A stretch of 64,000 nucleotides of DNA from Acinetobacter sp. SAAs474. GTDB lineage: Bacteria; Pseudomonadota; Gammaproteobacteria; Pseudomonadales; Moraxellaceae. The translations under genes were made by a program, and so were the position numbers. Below the pieces are notes generated by a model, which made no database searches, was not told the DNA's origin, and saw only the letters and a program-made list of their open reading frames with translations. Location: positions 2,170,001 through 2,234,000 of the forward strand of contig NZ_CP127915.1 in assembly GCF_032823475.1 (NCBI RefSeq), written 5' to 3'. Below are positions 48,102 to 57,681 of this stretch, piece after piece. Numbering within the stretch: the stretch's first letter is position 1; each line of letters opens with the position of its first letter.

Positions 48102-48208
48102 GATTTCGCTATCACCAGATTAATACGATGTCATTGTAAGATGATTTAAGCGAATAATCATATTAAAGTATCAAGCTAAACTGGCTTGTTTACAGTGATA
48201 GCGAAATC
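48102..48208. repeat. 14-bp inverted repeat bounding a 107-bp segment
   Basis: GATTTCGCTATCAC (48102-48115) is exactly repeated in reverse at 48195-48208. The 79 bp between are non-coding. Long spacing and perfect ends suggest a tiny MITE-like element or a large RNA fold. It lies between the hfq terminator and the surA 3' end. Confidence 0.5.
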
Positions 48209-48380
48209 AGAAAAATAACTGAAGTGAGTATTGCAAAAAACTAAATTCAGCAAAAACCATACAATGATTATGATTGAGCATTTAAAAATTATGAATATAT
48301 TGTGAGTGCGGATTTAAATGCATCACGTAATATCCGCACGAAGATATCCTATTTTATCTATGGAAGGCATGCGCTAAAGG

Positions 48381-48479
48381 TCACTCAAAAAAAGTAGAAA
48401 GCGAGTGAAATCTGCAAGGAGATTAGTAGGCGCTTTGCTTAGCCATCCACCACCTGAGCGTATCGGACAAGTGGTGTAG
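48381..48479 (+). pseudogene. Possible C-terminal remnant of an M48-type metallopeptidase
   Basis: The frame reads SLKKSRKRVKSARRLVGALL then SHPPPERIGQVV and a stop. SHPPPERI resembles the THP..EERI tail of HtpX/BepA/LoiP-type peptidases. No upstream domain is preserved, and the similarity is short, so the call is weak. The sequence is notably more GC-rich than its surroundings. Confidence 0.25.
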
Positions 48480-48539
48480 GATGTTAAGGTCACTTTAAAT
48501 TCAAGATAACATCATCTGAGATGAATGCTAGGGGTGAAT

Positions 48540-49835
48540 TTAGTTTTGTGGTGCTAAGTTAGGATCTTTAATATCGACATAGGCATTATTGCGTAGTTCA
48601 CGTAACCAGCTATCTAGCTCAGAATCAAATTGACGTTCACCTAAAATCTGCCGAGCAACCTGACTGTGATATTCTTTGGTCATATCTTGTTGACGAGTAT
48701 CGGTAACTTGTAGGATATGCCAACCAAATTGACTTTTAAATGGTTTGCTAATTTGTCCTACAGGTGTATTTTTCATGGTCTCTTCAAATACTGGAACCAT
48801 TACCCCTGGATTTACCCAGCCTAAATTACCGCCATCGCGAGCTGAACCTGGATCATTGGAGAATGTTGCTGCAAGTGTGGCAAAATCTTCACCAGCTTGT
48901 AACCGGTTATAAATGCTTTCGATTTGCTGTTGCGCATTTTCTTCACTCACCACTTGGGATGGCTGGATCAGAATATGGCGTACTTTGTATTGTGGAATCA
49001 ATGCTTTTTGATCAGCATCTTTGCGTTCGACCAGTTTAAGGATATGAAAATCATTATTTACAGGGATAATTTCGGTCGTTTGTCCTGGATTAAGCACACT
49101 TACACGTGCGGCTAATTCTGACGGAATATCGGAAAGACTGCGAAATCCCATATCGGCAGCTTCGACTTTACTTTCATGATTGGACAACTGTCGACTAATG
49201 GCATCAATATTATTATTGTTGCTGAGTTCTTTACGTGCTTGTTCAGCAAGTTGTTTGGCATTTGCTCCAGAAATTTTTAAATGTAAGACATGGACTTGTG
49301 TCCCTAGCGCTGCTTGTCCTTGTGGTGTATTTAAAAAATTATTTACATCTTGATCACTAATTTTGATTCGTGACATCACTGCTTGCTGACGTAAACGATT
49401 AATGGCTAAATCCTCAGCAACACGAGCACGAAGATTTTCATACATGCCCGGTTGTTGAGTATCAAGCTTTTGTTGAAATGCTTCTAATGAAGAGACACCC
49501 GCTTGTTTGGCAATCGTAGTCATTGCCTCATTTAAAGATTTTTCATCCGGACGAATATTAAATTTCTTAACTTGTTCTAATTGTGCTTCACGAAGAATCA
49601 GTTGTTCTAACGCTTGTTGTTCTAATATTTCTACTGGTGGTGTCGGACTATTTTGTTGTTGGTATTGTTGTTGTAGTTCTGCCAAACTTTGTGATAAATC
49701 ACTTCTAAGAATGACATTATTGTCGACAATTGCCACAATTTCATCTTTGCTTTGGGCAAATACAGAAACTGAAGCAGCAATACTCATGACCAGTATTGAT
49801 GTTTTAAATAGCTGTTGTAGTTGTTTCATCTTCAT
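48540..49835 (-). CDS. surA: Periplasmic chaperone/peptidyl-prolyl isomerase SurA
   Basis: 431 residues from ATG 49835, whose A overlaps the last base of the lptD stop (TAATG), pointing to translational coupling; a TTG at 49850 is the longer option. A signal peptide (FKTSILVMSIAASVSVFA) precedes the SurA N-domain (VDNNVILRSDLSQSL). Two parvulin domains follow: a divergent first one (HVLHLKISG) and a canonical second (VRHILIQPS, GGNLGWVNPG, FGWHILQV). SurA escorts outer-membrane proteins, including LptD, to the Bam complex. Confidence 0.94.
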   Translation of the reverse strand: MKMKQLQQLFKTSILVMSIAASVSVFAQSKDEIVAIVDNNVILRSDLSQSLAELQQQYQQQNSPTPPVEILEQQALEQLILREAQLEQVKKFNIRPDEKSLNEAMTTIAKQAGVSSLEAFQQKLDTQQPGMYENLRARVAEDLAINRLRQQAVMSRIKISDQDVNNFLNTPQGQAALGTQVHVLHLKISGANAKQLAEQARKELSNNNNIDAISRQLSNHESKVEAADMGFRSLSDIPSELAARVSVLNPGQTTEIIPVNNDFHILKLVERKDADQKALIPQYKVRHILIQPSQVVSEENAQQQIESIYNRLQAGEDFATLAATFSNDPGSARDGGNLGWVNPGVMVPVFEETMKNTPVGQISKPFKSQFGWHILQVTDTRQQDMTKEYHSQVARQILGERQFDSELDSWLRELRNNAYVDIKDPNLAPQN

Positions 49836-52297
49836 TAACGCTTTGTCCAAGATTGATTGACTGTATTAAGTCCTAAAATACGACTTTCTAATAACGATGC
49901 AAGCTTATTATTGAAGCTACCTAATCCTTTAAATGTAACTTCAGCCATAATGGCTTTGTTTGCTTTAACACCTGGCTCATTGACATTATCTAGATCGTTA
50001 TAATAAGAGCGACCATAGACAGATATACCCCAGCAACATGATTGATAATTGATACCGAGTAGATAATCACGGCCTATACGATTTTCAATATCATATTGCG
50101 CATGTCCAATAATACGCCATTGATCTTTAATCGGTTGTACAAACGATGCTGTAACCTGATCATATTTGCGTTGTCTATTTGGGATATCTTTTTCATAATA
50201 GTAGCCAATGCTATACAGTGCACCATTATTTGCTGTGTATAAACCAGACAGGCTACGACTGGCATTTTCGCCACTCGACAACCAAGCACTATTGGCATTG
50301 AGTGTCACGTTTTTATTAATTTGACTAGAGAGACTCATCACAGGTCCGGTGCGTTTCTCAGTATCAAATTTATCATAGTCTTCATTGAGTGTTACGCGAC
50401 GGTCCTCAAAGAAAAAGCTTTGACCAATACTTGCTCTTAATCGTTCTAAGCCAACAGGATCAAATAAACTATAGCTTAGGCCTAATGATGCAAAATTATT
50501 ATCTTCAAGACGATCATGACCATAAAAACGTCGAGGATTAAAGAGTTGATCATAGTTTATAGTGGCTGCAACGGAGTCAAATACTGGGTTACCATTTTGA
50601 TTACGATATGGGGCATACGCATAAAATAATCGTGGTGTGAGTACTTGAAGATATTTTCCTTCTTTTTCAAAGTTTAAGGCTGTATCTAAGGTAAATTCGG
50701 GTACGACCAATGAGATATTTTGTGAATTACGTGAGGTATCTGTAGTATTGGCATCGATACGTGACTTTGTTTCTAAATCATAAAATGTATTTATATTTCG
50801 TACGGCAACGCTTGGGCGAATATATGCCCATGGATTACTATAGTTATATCGAAGTGCAAAATCGTTGTAAATCCGTGTACCACTCGGTTCTGCATTGCTG
50901 GTAAAGTCGTTAATATCTTTTTTAAAGTAAGCAGAGTCATTGTTAAATTCGAATTGGAATCCTTCAGGATTCCCCGTACTATAGTTCACCAATAACTGTG
51001 GTAAGCGTGCATAAGGTCGGTCTTGATCTGGAACGCTTGGATCAAGTGTTTGGAAGTCTTCTACTTTTAAATTAGCACGTAATCCGGGAATTTGCTGACT
51101 TGAGTAGTTTAAGCCCCATACGCGACGTAAGTTAAGATCTGTTCGCGAGTTAGGATTATTATTTAAGTCTGAGAAATAGTCTTTATCCGATGCATAGTTA
51201 TATTCAGCATAGGTTGAAAATGCTGGATTGATTTGCCAAAAATAATCAAAATCTAACTGTTTACGATCTTTATCATCATATTGTTTGTCCGAAGGTAAAA
51301 AGCCACCACCAATTCGGCCACCACCAAAATTTTCAGTTAAAAATCTAAATTCACCTTGTAACATTGCACCACGGCTATAAAGAAATCGTGGCGTGACGGT
51401 TGCATCATAATTGGGTGCTAAATTAAGATAAATAGGTGCACCGATTTCAAAGCCATTGGTATTGCTATAACCAAAATTTGGTGTTAATAACCCTGTTTTT
51501 CTACGATCATCAATTGGGAAATTAAAATAAGGTACAGCCAGAACGGGTACATTTTTGATATACAGCTTGGTATTTCGAGTTTCGCCACGACCACTGTCTT
51601 GATCGAGAACAATTTCTTTGGATTTTAATTGCCATGTCGGTGCTTGACTTGGCGGACAGGTCGAATAAGTTGCATTGTTTAATACTACAACATTGGCAGA
51701 TGAACGGATAATTTTATCTGCCCGACCATGGGCATTTTGATCTTCAGAAATATAAAGACTATTTTCTAAATCACCAAATTGTGTTTTTAGATTGTAATTG
51801 ATGTGATCACTTTGTGCTAAAAGACCATTCTGTGCCATCTGTACTTGACCTTCTGCATTGGCATAGGTTTGTGTTTTATCGATGGTCACTTTATTGGCTT
51901 TAACTTGACGACCCTGTTGCTCAATGACAACATTGCCCTCTAAAATGGAATCACCATTCGGATTATAGTGTCCGTAATCGGCTGTAATGACAGATGTTGC
52001 TGTATTACTTTCTTGAGGTTTGGCATCTGAACCAATCGGGGTAATCCAGATACCAGAACAAAATTCAGCATTGGGCGATTGCGTTTGACGTTGCTTTGCC
52101 TCTGGTGCTGATTTATCAACATAGTACTGTTCAAAAAAATGTTGCCCAGGATAGCTTTCTTTAATCGCTGTTCTTAATTGCTCATTGGTAGCTGTAGAAG
52201 CAGCCTCTAGAGACGCTGCATACGACGATATAGAACTACCACATAAAAGGGTTAAGATCGCAGTCGCCAAAGGATTGTATTTAAACTGGTGCTTCAT
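49835..52297 (-). CDS. lptD: LPS-assembly outer-membrane protein LptD
   Basis: 820 residues from ATG 52297; a TTG at 52312 would add five residues. Signal peptide (YNPLATAILTLLCGSSISSYA), then an OstA-like beta-jellyroll (LEGNVVIEQQGRQVKANKV) and a large barrel beginning PYFNFPIDDRRKTGLLTPNFG. Cys pairs expected for LptD are in EFCSGIW (N-terminal), YSTCPP, and near the C-terminus (YQSCCWG). With LptE it inserts LPS or LOS into the outer leaflet. It is an operon with surA and divergent from amgK-murU. Confidence 0.95.
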   Translation of the reverse strand: MKHQFKYNPLATAILTLLCGSSISSYAASLEAASTATNEQLRTAIKESYPGQHFFEQYYVDKSAPEAKQRQTQSPNAEFCSGIWITPIGSDAKPQESNTATSVITADYGHYNPNGDSILEGNVVIEQQGRQVKANKVTIDKTQTYANAEGQVQMAQNGLLAQSDHINYNLKTQFGDLENSLYISEDQNAHGRADKIIRSSANVVVLNNATYSTCPPSQAPTWQLKSKEIVLDQDSGRGETRNTKLYIKNVPVLAVPYFNFPIDDRRKTGLLTPNFGYSNTNGFEIGAPIYLNLAPNYDATVTPRFLYSRGAMLQGEFRFLTENFGGGRIGGGFLPSDKQYDDKDRKQLDFDYFWQINPAFSTYAEYNYASDKDYFSDLNNNPNSRTDLNLRRVWGLNYSSQQIPGLRANLKVEDFQTLDPSVPDQDRPYARLPQLLVNYSTGNPEGFQFEFNNDSAYFKKDINDFTSNAEPSGTRIYNDFALRYNYSNPWAYIRPSVAVRNINTFYDLETKSRIDANTTDTSRNSQNISLVVPEFTLDTALNFEKEGKYLQVLTPRLFYAYAPYRNQNGNPVFDSVAATINYDQLFNPRRFYGHDRLEDNNFASLGLSYSLFDPVGLERLRASIGQSFFFEDRRVTLNEDYDKFDTEKRTGPVMSLSSQINKNVTLNANSAWLSSGENASRSLSGLYTANNGALYSIGYYYEKDIPNRQRKYDQVTASFVQPIKDQWRIIGHAQYDIENRIGRDYLLGINYQSCCWGISVYGRSYYNDLDNVNEPGVKANKAIMAEVTFKGLGSFNNKLASLLESRILGLNTVNQSWTKR

Positions 52298-52417
52298 TTG
52301 TCCATTAACCAAGAGTGCTTAATCGTAATTAATTATTCTCGCATCATAGAGAAAAAGTTGATAAGTGGCTACACTTAATACTTTAAAAAATTAGCCTGTA
52401 AGTAGAATTTACCGCAA

Positions 52418-53434
52418 ATGACTACACAACGTGAACAATCGATCCATAATTGGATAACAACTGTACTGGATTCTCATCAGTTTGAAATTCATTTTTTAGC
52501 AGGCGATGCAAGCTTCCGTCGTTATGCACGAATTAAACTGGATAATAAAACATTTATGCTGATGGATGCACCACCTGATAAAGAAGATTGTGTGCCTTTT
52601 GTCACAATAGATGAATTTTTTGATCAAAATGGCGTACGTGTCCCACATATTATTGCAAAAGACTTCACTCAAGGATTTTTACTATTAGAAGATTTTGGTG
52701 ATACGTTAATCTCTACTTTACTGAATGACATGACAGTAGACCGTTACTATCAGCAAAGCTTTAAGCAATTGATACAATTACAATCTATTGAAGATCAACT
52801 TCGTTTGCCTGATTATTGTTACGAAAAGTTAATTGCAGAAATGAACTTGTTTACGGATTGGATGTTACCTTCATTGGCGATTCAACTTACAGATGATCAA
52901 GCTGCATTATTGAAAAGAACATTTGCAATTCTGGCAAATGCAGCAGTGGCACAGCCCCAAGTAATTGTCCACCGTGATTTTCACAGTCGAAATTTAATGA
53001 AAATTGAAGATGAAGAAAACTTAGGGATTATTGATTTTCAGGATGCTGTCATCGGTGCAGATACCTATGATTTGATTTCAATTACTCGTGATGCCTACGT
53101 GCAATGGCCGTCTGAGCGTGTCGAACAGTGGTTTGCTTTGTTTTATGAAATGTTGCCCAATACAGCAAAAGAGCATCGTGATTTTAATCAGTTTAAAAAA
53201 GAGGCTGATTTTATGGCGGTACAACGTCATCTTAAAATTTTAGGTATTTTTGTACGTCTATTTGAGCGTGATGGTAAAGCAGGATATTTAAAAGATTTAC
53301 CGCGTGTGATGTGGTATGTACTCGAAGAAAGTCAACCTTATGTTGAGTTAAAAGCATTTGTTGAGTTTATGCATGAGATTGTTCTGCCAAAATTTGCAGC
53401 CAAGTATGGTCAATATGAGGTGCTACAAGCATGA
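52418..53434 (+). CDS. amgK: N-acetylmuramate/N-acetylglucosamine kinase AmgK (APH-fold)
   Basis: 338 residues of the aminoglycoside phosphotransferase-like kinase fold. VIVHRDFHSRNLM is the catalytic Brenner motif near residue 185, and LGIIDFQDAVIGADTYDL the metal-binding Asp motif. It phosphorylates the anomeric carbon of MurNAc and GlcNAc with ATP. Its neighbour, MurU, overlaps by 4 bp (ATGA), and lptD is divergent, the same layout as in Pseudomonas. Confers a peptidoglycan recycling route bypassing de novo UDP-MurNAc synthesis and its fosfomycin-sensitive step. Confidence 0.92.
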   Translation: MTTQREQSIHNWITTVLDSHQFEIHFLAGDASFRRYARIKLDNKTFMLMDAPPDKEDCVPFVTIDEFFDQNGVRVPHIIAKDFTQGFLLLEDFGDTLISTLLNDMTVDRYYQQSFKQLIQLQSIEDQLRLPDYCYEKLIAEMNLFTDWMLPSLAIQLTDDQAALLKRTFAILANAAVAQPQVIVHRDFHSRNLMKIEDEENLGIIDFQDAVIGADTYDLISITRDAYVQWPSERVEQWFALFYEMLPNTAKEHRDFNQFKKEADFMAVQRHLKILGIFVRLFERDGKAGYLKDLPRVMWYVLEESQPYVELKAFVEFMHEIVLPKFAAKYGQYEVLQA

Positions 53435-54120
53435 AAGCGATGATCCTTGCAGCTGGCTTAGGTAGTCGAATGCGTCCATTGACCTTACATACACCAAAAC
53501 CTTTATTAAAAGTTGGTGGTATTCCTCTTATTGTTTGGCATATTCAGAAACTGGCTGCAATTGGTGTTACTGACATTGTAATTAATACCGCTTGGTTGGC
53601 AGAGCAACTGATTAAAACTTTAGGCAATGGCAGTCAATTTGGTGTCAATATTGCTTGGACGCGTGAAGAGGAGGGCCTAGAAACAGCAGGGGGAATTATT
53701 AATGCATTGCCGCTGCTGGGGGAAGAACCTTTTATGCTCGTAAATGGTGATGTTTGGACCACGATGAGTTTTGCGACCTTGTTAGATATTCAGTTGGCCG
53801 AACAAATGGCACATTTGGTTTTGGTTGATAATCCTGAGCAGCATCCTCAAGGTGATTTTGTTTTGGCTTGTGGTCAAGCCTATACCTTTGAACAAGGTAT
53901 TCAAGGTGAACATTTAACATTTAGTGGGATTTCAATGATTAATCCAAAATTGTTTGATGGTTTAAGTCCTGGTAAGCGTCCTTTAGCACCGTTACTCAAA
54001 CAGCATATGCTAAAAGGACAGATTACAGCATCCAAACTTCAAGGGCATTGGATTGATGTTGGCACACCAGAACGCTTAAATGCTTTGGATCTTGCTATTC
54101 GTCATGGTCACTATGCTTAA
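53431..54120 (+). CDS. murU: N-acetylmuramate alpha-1-phosphate uridylyltransferase MurU
   Basis: 229 residues of the nucleotidyltransferase fold: MILAAGLGSRMRPLT at the N-terminus with the signature GxG...R, KPLLKVGG, then LVNGDVWTT with the metal-binding Asp near residue 107. It converts MurNAc-1-phosphate (the AmgK product) plus UTP to UDP-MurNAc. The start overlaps the amgK stop as ATGA. Confidence 0.92.
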   Translation: MKAMILAAGLGSRMRPLTLHTPKPLLKVGGIPLIVWHIQKLAAIGVTDIVINTAWLAEQLIKTLGNGSQFGVNIAWTREEEGLETAGGIINALPLLGEEPFMLVNGDVWTTMSFATLLDIQLAEQMAHLVLVDNPEQHPQGDFVLACGQAYTFEQGIQGEHLTFSGISMINPKLFDGLSPGKRPLAPLLKQHMLKGQITASKLQGHWIDVGTPERLNALDLAIRHGHYA

Positions 54121-54206
54121 ATGAATATTCGCTAAGCACTCTATAGTGTGATGGTCATCATAAATCGGTATACTTAAAACTTACTTCATCGAGACGTTAA
54201 TTGTTT

Positions 54207-54839
54207 ATGCACACGTTTTTTCAAGAACTCAAAACAGGCAGTCAGGCACTCGGTCTATCACTTTCAGATGAGACTTTAAATTTACTTCTTCAATATCAAG
54301 ATGCATTGGTGTTATGGAATAAAGCATATAATTTGACCGCTATTCGGGATCCAAAAGAAATGTTGGTTAAACATTTGCTGGATAGTTTAAGTATTTTAAA
54401 TGATTTACCAGTAGGTCGCTTGCTTGATATCGGAACAGGTGGCGGTATGCCGGGTATGATTATTGCCATTTGCCAGCCAGATCGCCAATGTGTATTGCTA
54501 GATTCAAATGGTAAAAAAATTCGTTTTTTAAAACAATTTATTGCTGATTTAAAATTACAAAATGTCATGGCAGTACAGACACGTGTAGAAAATCGAGACA
54601 GTATTGACCAGCTTGGTCAGTTTGATGTGATTACTAGTCGAGCATTTGCATCATTAACTGATTTTGTAACAGCATCATTGCCGTTTATGCATCAAAATAG
54701 TGTAATTGCATCAATGAAAGGCTTGGTTCCTGAAGAGGAAATGCTGCTTTTAAAAGATCAGTTTAGTTGTGAAATTATTGCTTTAAATGTTCCTCGACTT
54801 GATGAGCAACGTCATTTGTTGTTATTAAAAAAATATTAA
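54207..54839 (+). CDS. rsmG: 16S rRNA (guanine527-N7)-methyltransferase RsmG
   Basis: 210 residues. The SAM motif LLDIGTGGGMPGMIIAI near residue 74 and the helical N-terminus (WNKAYNLTAIRDPKEML) with HLLDSLSIL are typical of RsmG/GidB. It methylates G527 of 16S rRNA; loss gives low-level streptomycin resistance. A TTG at 54201 with GAGA 6 bases upstream may be the true start. Order rsmG-parA-parB is the classical origin-proximal arrangement. Confidence 0.93.
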   Translation: MHTFFQELKTGSQALGLSLSDETLNLLLQYQDALVLWNKAYNLTAIRDPKEMLVKHLLDSLSILNDLPVGRLLDIGTGGGMPGMIIAICQPDRQCVLLDSNGKKIRFLKQFIADLKLQNVMAVQTRVENRDSIDQLGQFDVITSRAFASLTDFVTASLPFMHQNSVIASMKGLVPEEEMLLLKDQFSCEIIALNVPRLDEQRHLLLLKKY

Positions 54840-54861
54840 TTTTTAGGGATTGGGGAAAGCT

Positions 54862-55644
54862 ATGACACATATCATTGCCATCGCAAATCAGAAAGGCGGT
54901 GTTGGCAAAACCACTACGGCTGTAAACTTGGCAGCATCGTTAGCGGTATTAAAAAAGCGTGTTTTATTGATTGATATGGATTCTCAAGGTAACGCCACGA
55001 TGGGGTCGGGAATCCAAAAAAATGATTTACATTATTCAGTGACCGATGTTCTTTTGGGTGAGGTTGCAATTGAAGTTGCGATTAACAAGACTGCGGTAGG
55101 CTATGATGTGTTGGGGGCGAATCGTGATTTATCTGGGGCGGAGTTAGCGATTGCTGAGCAAGAAGGTCGTGAGTTTATTCTTCGTCAAGCATTGCAACAG
55201 GTTGAAAAAAATTATGACTATATTTTGCTTGATTGCGCACCAAGTTTAAGTTTAATCACGGTCAATGCCCTGACCGCAGTACAAGGCGTTGTGATCCCAA
55301 TGCAATGTGAATATTATGCGTTGGAAGGTTTAGCTGATTTAACTCAAACCATTGATCGTATTCAGCAAGCCTTAAATCCTAATCTGGAAATCGTGGGTGT
55401 TTTAAGAACCATGTATGATCCGCGTAATGCTTTGACACGTGATGTTTCAGCAGAATTAGAGCAGTTTTTTGGTAAAAAACTCTATGACACCGTCATTCCT
55501 CGTAATATTCGTTTAGCAGAAGCGCCTGCACATGGATTACCGATTATTTATTTTGAAAAAAGTTCAAAGGGCGCAGTTGCTTATTTAAATTTAGCAGCTG
55601 AAATATTAAAGAAAAGTAAAGTAAAAAAAGGAAAGTCGGCATGA
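54862..55644 (+). CDS. parA: Chromosome-partitioning ATPase ParA (Soj)
   Basis: 260 residues. Deviant Walker A KGGVGKTTT near residue 11, Walker B LLDCAPSLSLIT near 122, and YYALEGL plus VIPRNIRLAEAPAHG near the end are ParA/Soj features. It forms an ATP-dependent DNA-bound gradient that moves ParB-parS complexes. The ATG follows GGGGA by 6 bases; a TTG at 54850 is the longer option. parB overlaps its stop by 4 bp. I did not find a parS site in the window. Confidence 0.95.
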   Translation: MTHIIAIANQKGGVGKTTTAVNLAASLAVLKKRVLLIDMDSQGNATMGSGIQKNDLHYSVTDVLLGEVAIEVAINKTAVGYDVLGANRDLSGAELAIAEQEGREFILRQALQQVEKNYDYILLDCAPSLSLITVNALTAVQGVVIPMQCEYYALEGLADLTQTIDRIQQALNPNLEIVGVLRTMYDPRNALTRDVSAELEQFFGKKLYDTVIPRNIRLAEAPAHGLPIIYFEKSSKGAVAYLNLAAEILKKSKVKKGKSA

Positions 55645-56528
55645 CCATAAAAAAACGTGGATTGGCTAAAGGTCGTGGTTTAGATGCTCTGCTGGGTTCT
55701 ATCCAAAAAGAAAAATTACAACTTGAAGCACAAACTATGGATCATGGACAGCTTAAATACGTTGATGTTCAATTACTTAAACGCGGTGAATATCAGCCCC
55801 GTCGTTTTATTAATGAAAAAGACTTAGAGGAATTAGCTGCATCTGTTAAAAAACATGGTGTGATGCAGCCCATTGTGATTCGTGCTGTTGCGGACTCGCA
55901 ATTTCCCTATGAGATTATTGCTGGTGAACGTCGTTGGCGTGCTGCACAATTGGCAGGTTTAACTGAAATTCCTGCGATTATCCGTGATTTGCCAGATCAA
56001 GTTGCTATTGCATTGGCATTGATTGAAAATATTCAACGCCAAGATTTAAATCCTATTGATCAAGCCATGGCTTTACAGCGTTTTCATGATGAGTTTGGTT
56101 TAAGCCATCAGGAGATTGCAGATACTGTGGGTAAAGCCAGAACCACAGTCAGTAATTTATTGCGTCTATTGGCTTTGACTGAGTCGGTCAAGGATTTGAT
56201 GCAACAAGGCTTGTTGGATATGGGGCATGCACGTGCAATTTTAACCTTAAAAGAAAAAGATCAGCTTAAAATCGCACAAACTGTCGTGGAGAAAAGTCTT
56301 TCAGTACGTCAAACTGAGCAGCTGGTACGTGAATTTAACAGCGAAAAGGCACCACAGAAAAAAGCAGATCTGCCCACTGATATTCAAAGCCTATCACAAC
56401 GTTTATCTGAACGTTTTAACGCCAATGTCAAAATTGATTATAATAAGCAAGGCAAAGGTAAATTGACCATTCATTATCATTCCTTAGACGAATTGGATGG
56501 GATTTTAAACATTTGTTTGGCTGATTAA
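55641..56528 (+). CDS. parB: Chromosome-partitioning CTPase ParB (Spo0J)
   Basis: 295 residues. An N-terminal GLGRGLD-like opening (LAKGRGLDALLG) precedes the CTP-binding region (QPRRFINEKDLEELAASVKK) with GERRWRAAQLAG. A helix-turn-helix (LSHQEIADTVGKARTTVSNL) near residue 160 and a C-terminal dimer domain follow. It binds parS and spreads as a CTP-gated clamp. Start overlaps parA (ATGA). Confidence 0.95.
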   Translation: MTIKKRGLAKGRGLDALLGSIQKEKLQLEAQTMDHGQLKYVDVQLLKRGEYQPRRFINEKDLEELAASVKKHGVMQPIVIRAVADSQFPYEIIAGERRWRAAQLAGLTEIPAIIRDLPDQVAIALALIENIQRQDLNPIDQAMALQRFHDEFGLSHQEIADTVGKARTTVSNLLRLLALTESVKDLMQQGLLDMGHARAILTLKEKDQLKIAQTVVEKSLSVRQTEQLVREFNSEKAPQKKADLPTDIQSLSQRLSERFNANVKIDYNKQGKGKLTIHYHSLDELDGILNICLAD

Positions 56529-56619
56529 TATTTTTATATTTGATTAAGGTCTATTGATCGTATGCCAATAGTGTAATCAGGCAAAAAGATAATCAATAGA
56601 TCCTAATTTGGGGAATCAA

Positions 56620-57255
56620 ATGTGGACTTTAATGATGGCGGGTGGCTGGTTAATGCTGCCCTTAATTTTATGTTCAATCTTGACTATCACTATTCTAATT
56701 GAACGTTATGTGAAATTACGAAAATCAAAAATTTTACCAAAACAACTTCAATTACATATCGGACAGGATGTACATACTGCACTACAACAATTACAACAGT
56801 CAGCTGATTTACAAAAAACAGCATTAGGTCGAATTTTTACGGTCGGCTATCAAGCACGATTTCAATCGGAACATTATGCACGTGTACAAATGGAAGTCGT
56901 TGCATTTCATGAAATTGGTGCATTATCAAAATATATTCCCTTGTTGGGAACCATCAGCACCATAGCGCCTTTATTGGGTCTTGTTGGTACTGTATTTGGA
57001 ATGATTGAATCCTTTCTTATCATGGATTTGACAGCCAGTACGCCAGGTCAAATGATTGCAGGCGTTTCACAAGCCCTCATGACGACAGCATTGGGCATGT
57101 TGATCGCCATTCCAGCATTATATGCATATCGTTATTTTCAAGGGCTTGTTAATGATTATATTGGTGAATTAGAGCAACAGGCGACATTGTTTCATACACT
57201 GCTTTTTTGTTCTTTTTTTGAACAAAAGACGCCAGATCCATCGGTAATGGAATAA
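56620..57255 (+). CDS. MotA/TolQ/ExbB proton-channel family protein
   Basis: 211 residues from ATG 56620, with GGGGA 6 bases upstream; a TTG at 56608 is the longer option. One membrane helix near the N-terminus (GWLMLPLILCSILTITILIE) and two in the C-terminal half (LLGLVGTVFGMIESFLI and ALMTTALGMLIAIPALYAY) match the family. Paired with the ExbD-like gene it would form a proton-driven motor for a TonB- or Tol-type system. It stands before msbA, as exbBD-like pairs do in many Gammaproteobacteria. Confidence 0.88.
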   Translation: MWTLMMAGGWLMLPLILCSILTITILIERYVKLRKSKILPKQLQLHIGQDVHTALQQLQQSADLQKTALGRIFTVGYQARFQSEHYARVQMEVVAFHEIGALSKYIPLLGTISTIAPLLGLVGTVFGMIESFLIMDLTASTPGQMIAGVSQALMTTALGMLIAIPALYAYRYFQGLVNDYIGELEQQATLFHTLLFCSFFEQKTPDPSVME

Positions 57256-57258
57256 CTT

Positions 57259-57681
57259 ATGAGATTTAAGCGTTCACAGGTTGAAGATATTCACATAAAC
57301 TTAACCCCTATGATTGATTGCTTGTTGTTTATTTTAGTTGTTCTATTATTGTCAACAACATTTGATCAAATGAGTCGTATGCGTTTAACACTGCCGGATG
57401 CTCAGGGTCTCCCACCGAAAGCGGATCTGCATAAGATAGAAGTTGTTGTGAATGCGCTGGGACAATACGCTATCAATGGTCAGGTACTTTCTGGCAATGG
57501 CATTTCTGAATTAAATACAGCGATTAAACATATTGTGAATGATCGCCGTGATTTAGTGTTTGTAATTACAGCCGATGCAAAAGCGACACATCAAGATGTT
57601 ATTCGCGTGATGGATGTTGCTGGTCAGCTCGGTTTTGTTAATATTAATATTAGTACCAAGCTCCCAACTCGAGGTTATTAG
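57259..57681 (+). CDS. ExbD/TolR-family protein
   Basis: 140 residues with one N-terminal membrane helix (LTPMIDCLLFILVVLLLSTTF) holding the key Asp (MID) that carries protons, then a periplasmic ExbD domain (VFVITADAKATHQDVIRVMD). It partners with the upstream MotA/TolQ/ExbB protein, 3 bp apart. The stop codon overlaps the msbA start by one base. Confidence 0.9.
   Translation: MRFKRSQVEDIHINLTPMIDCLLFILVVLLLSTTFDQMSRMRLTLPDAQGLPPKADLHKIEVVVNALGQYAINGQVLSGNGISELNTAIKHIVNDRRDLVFVITADAKATHQDVIRVMDVAGQLGFVNINISTKLPTRGY

Noticed and set aside
54121..56620. Search for parS sites around parA-parB
   Set aside because: No sequence close to TGTTTCACGTGAAACA was noticed by eye; a computed scan of the chromosome would be needed.
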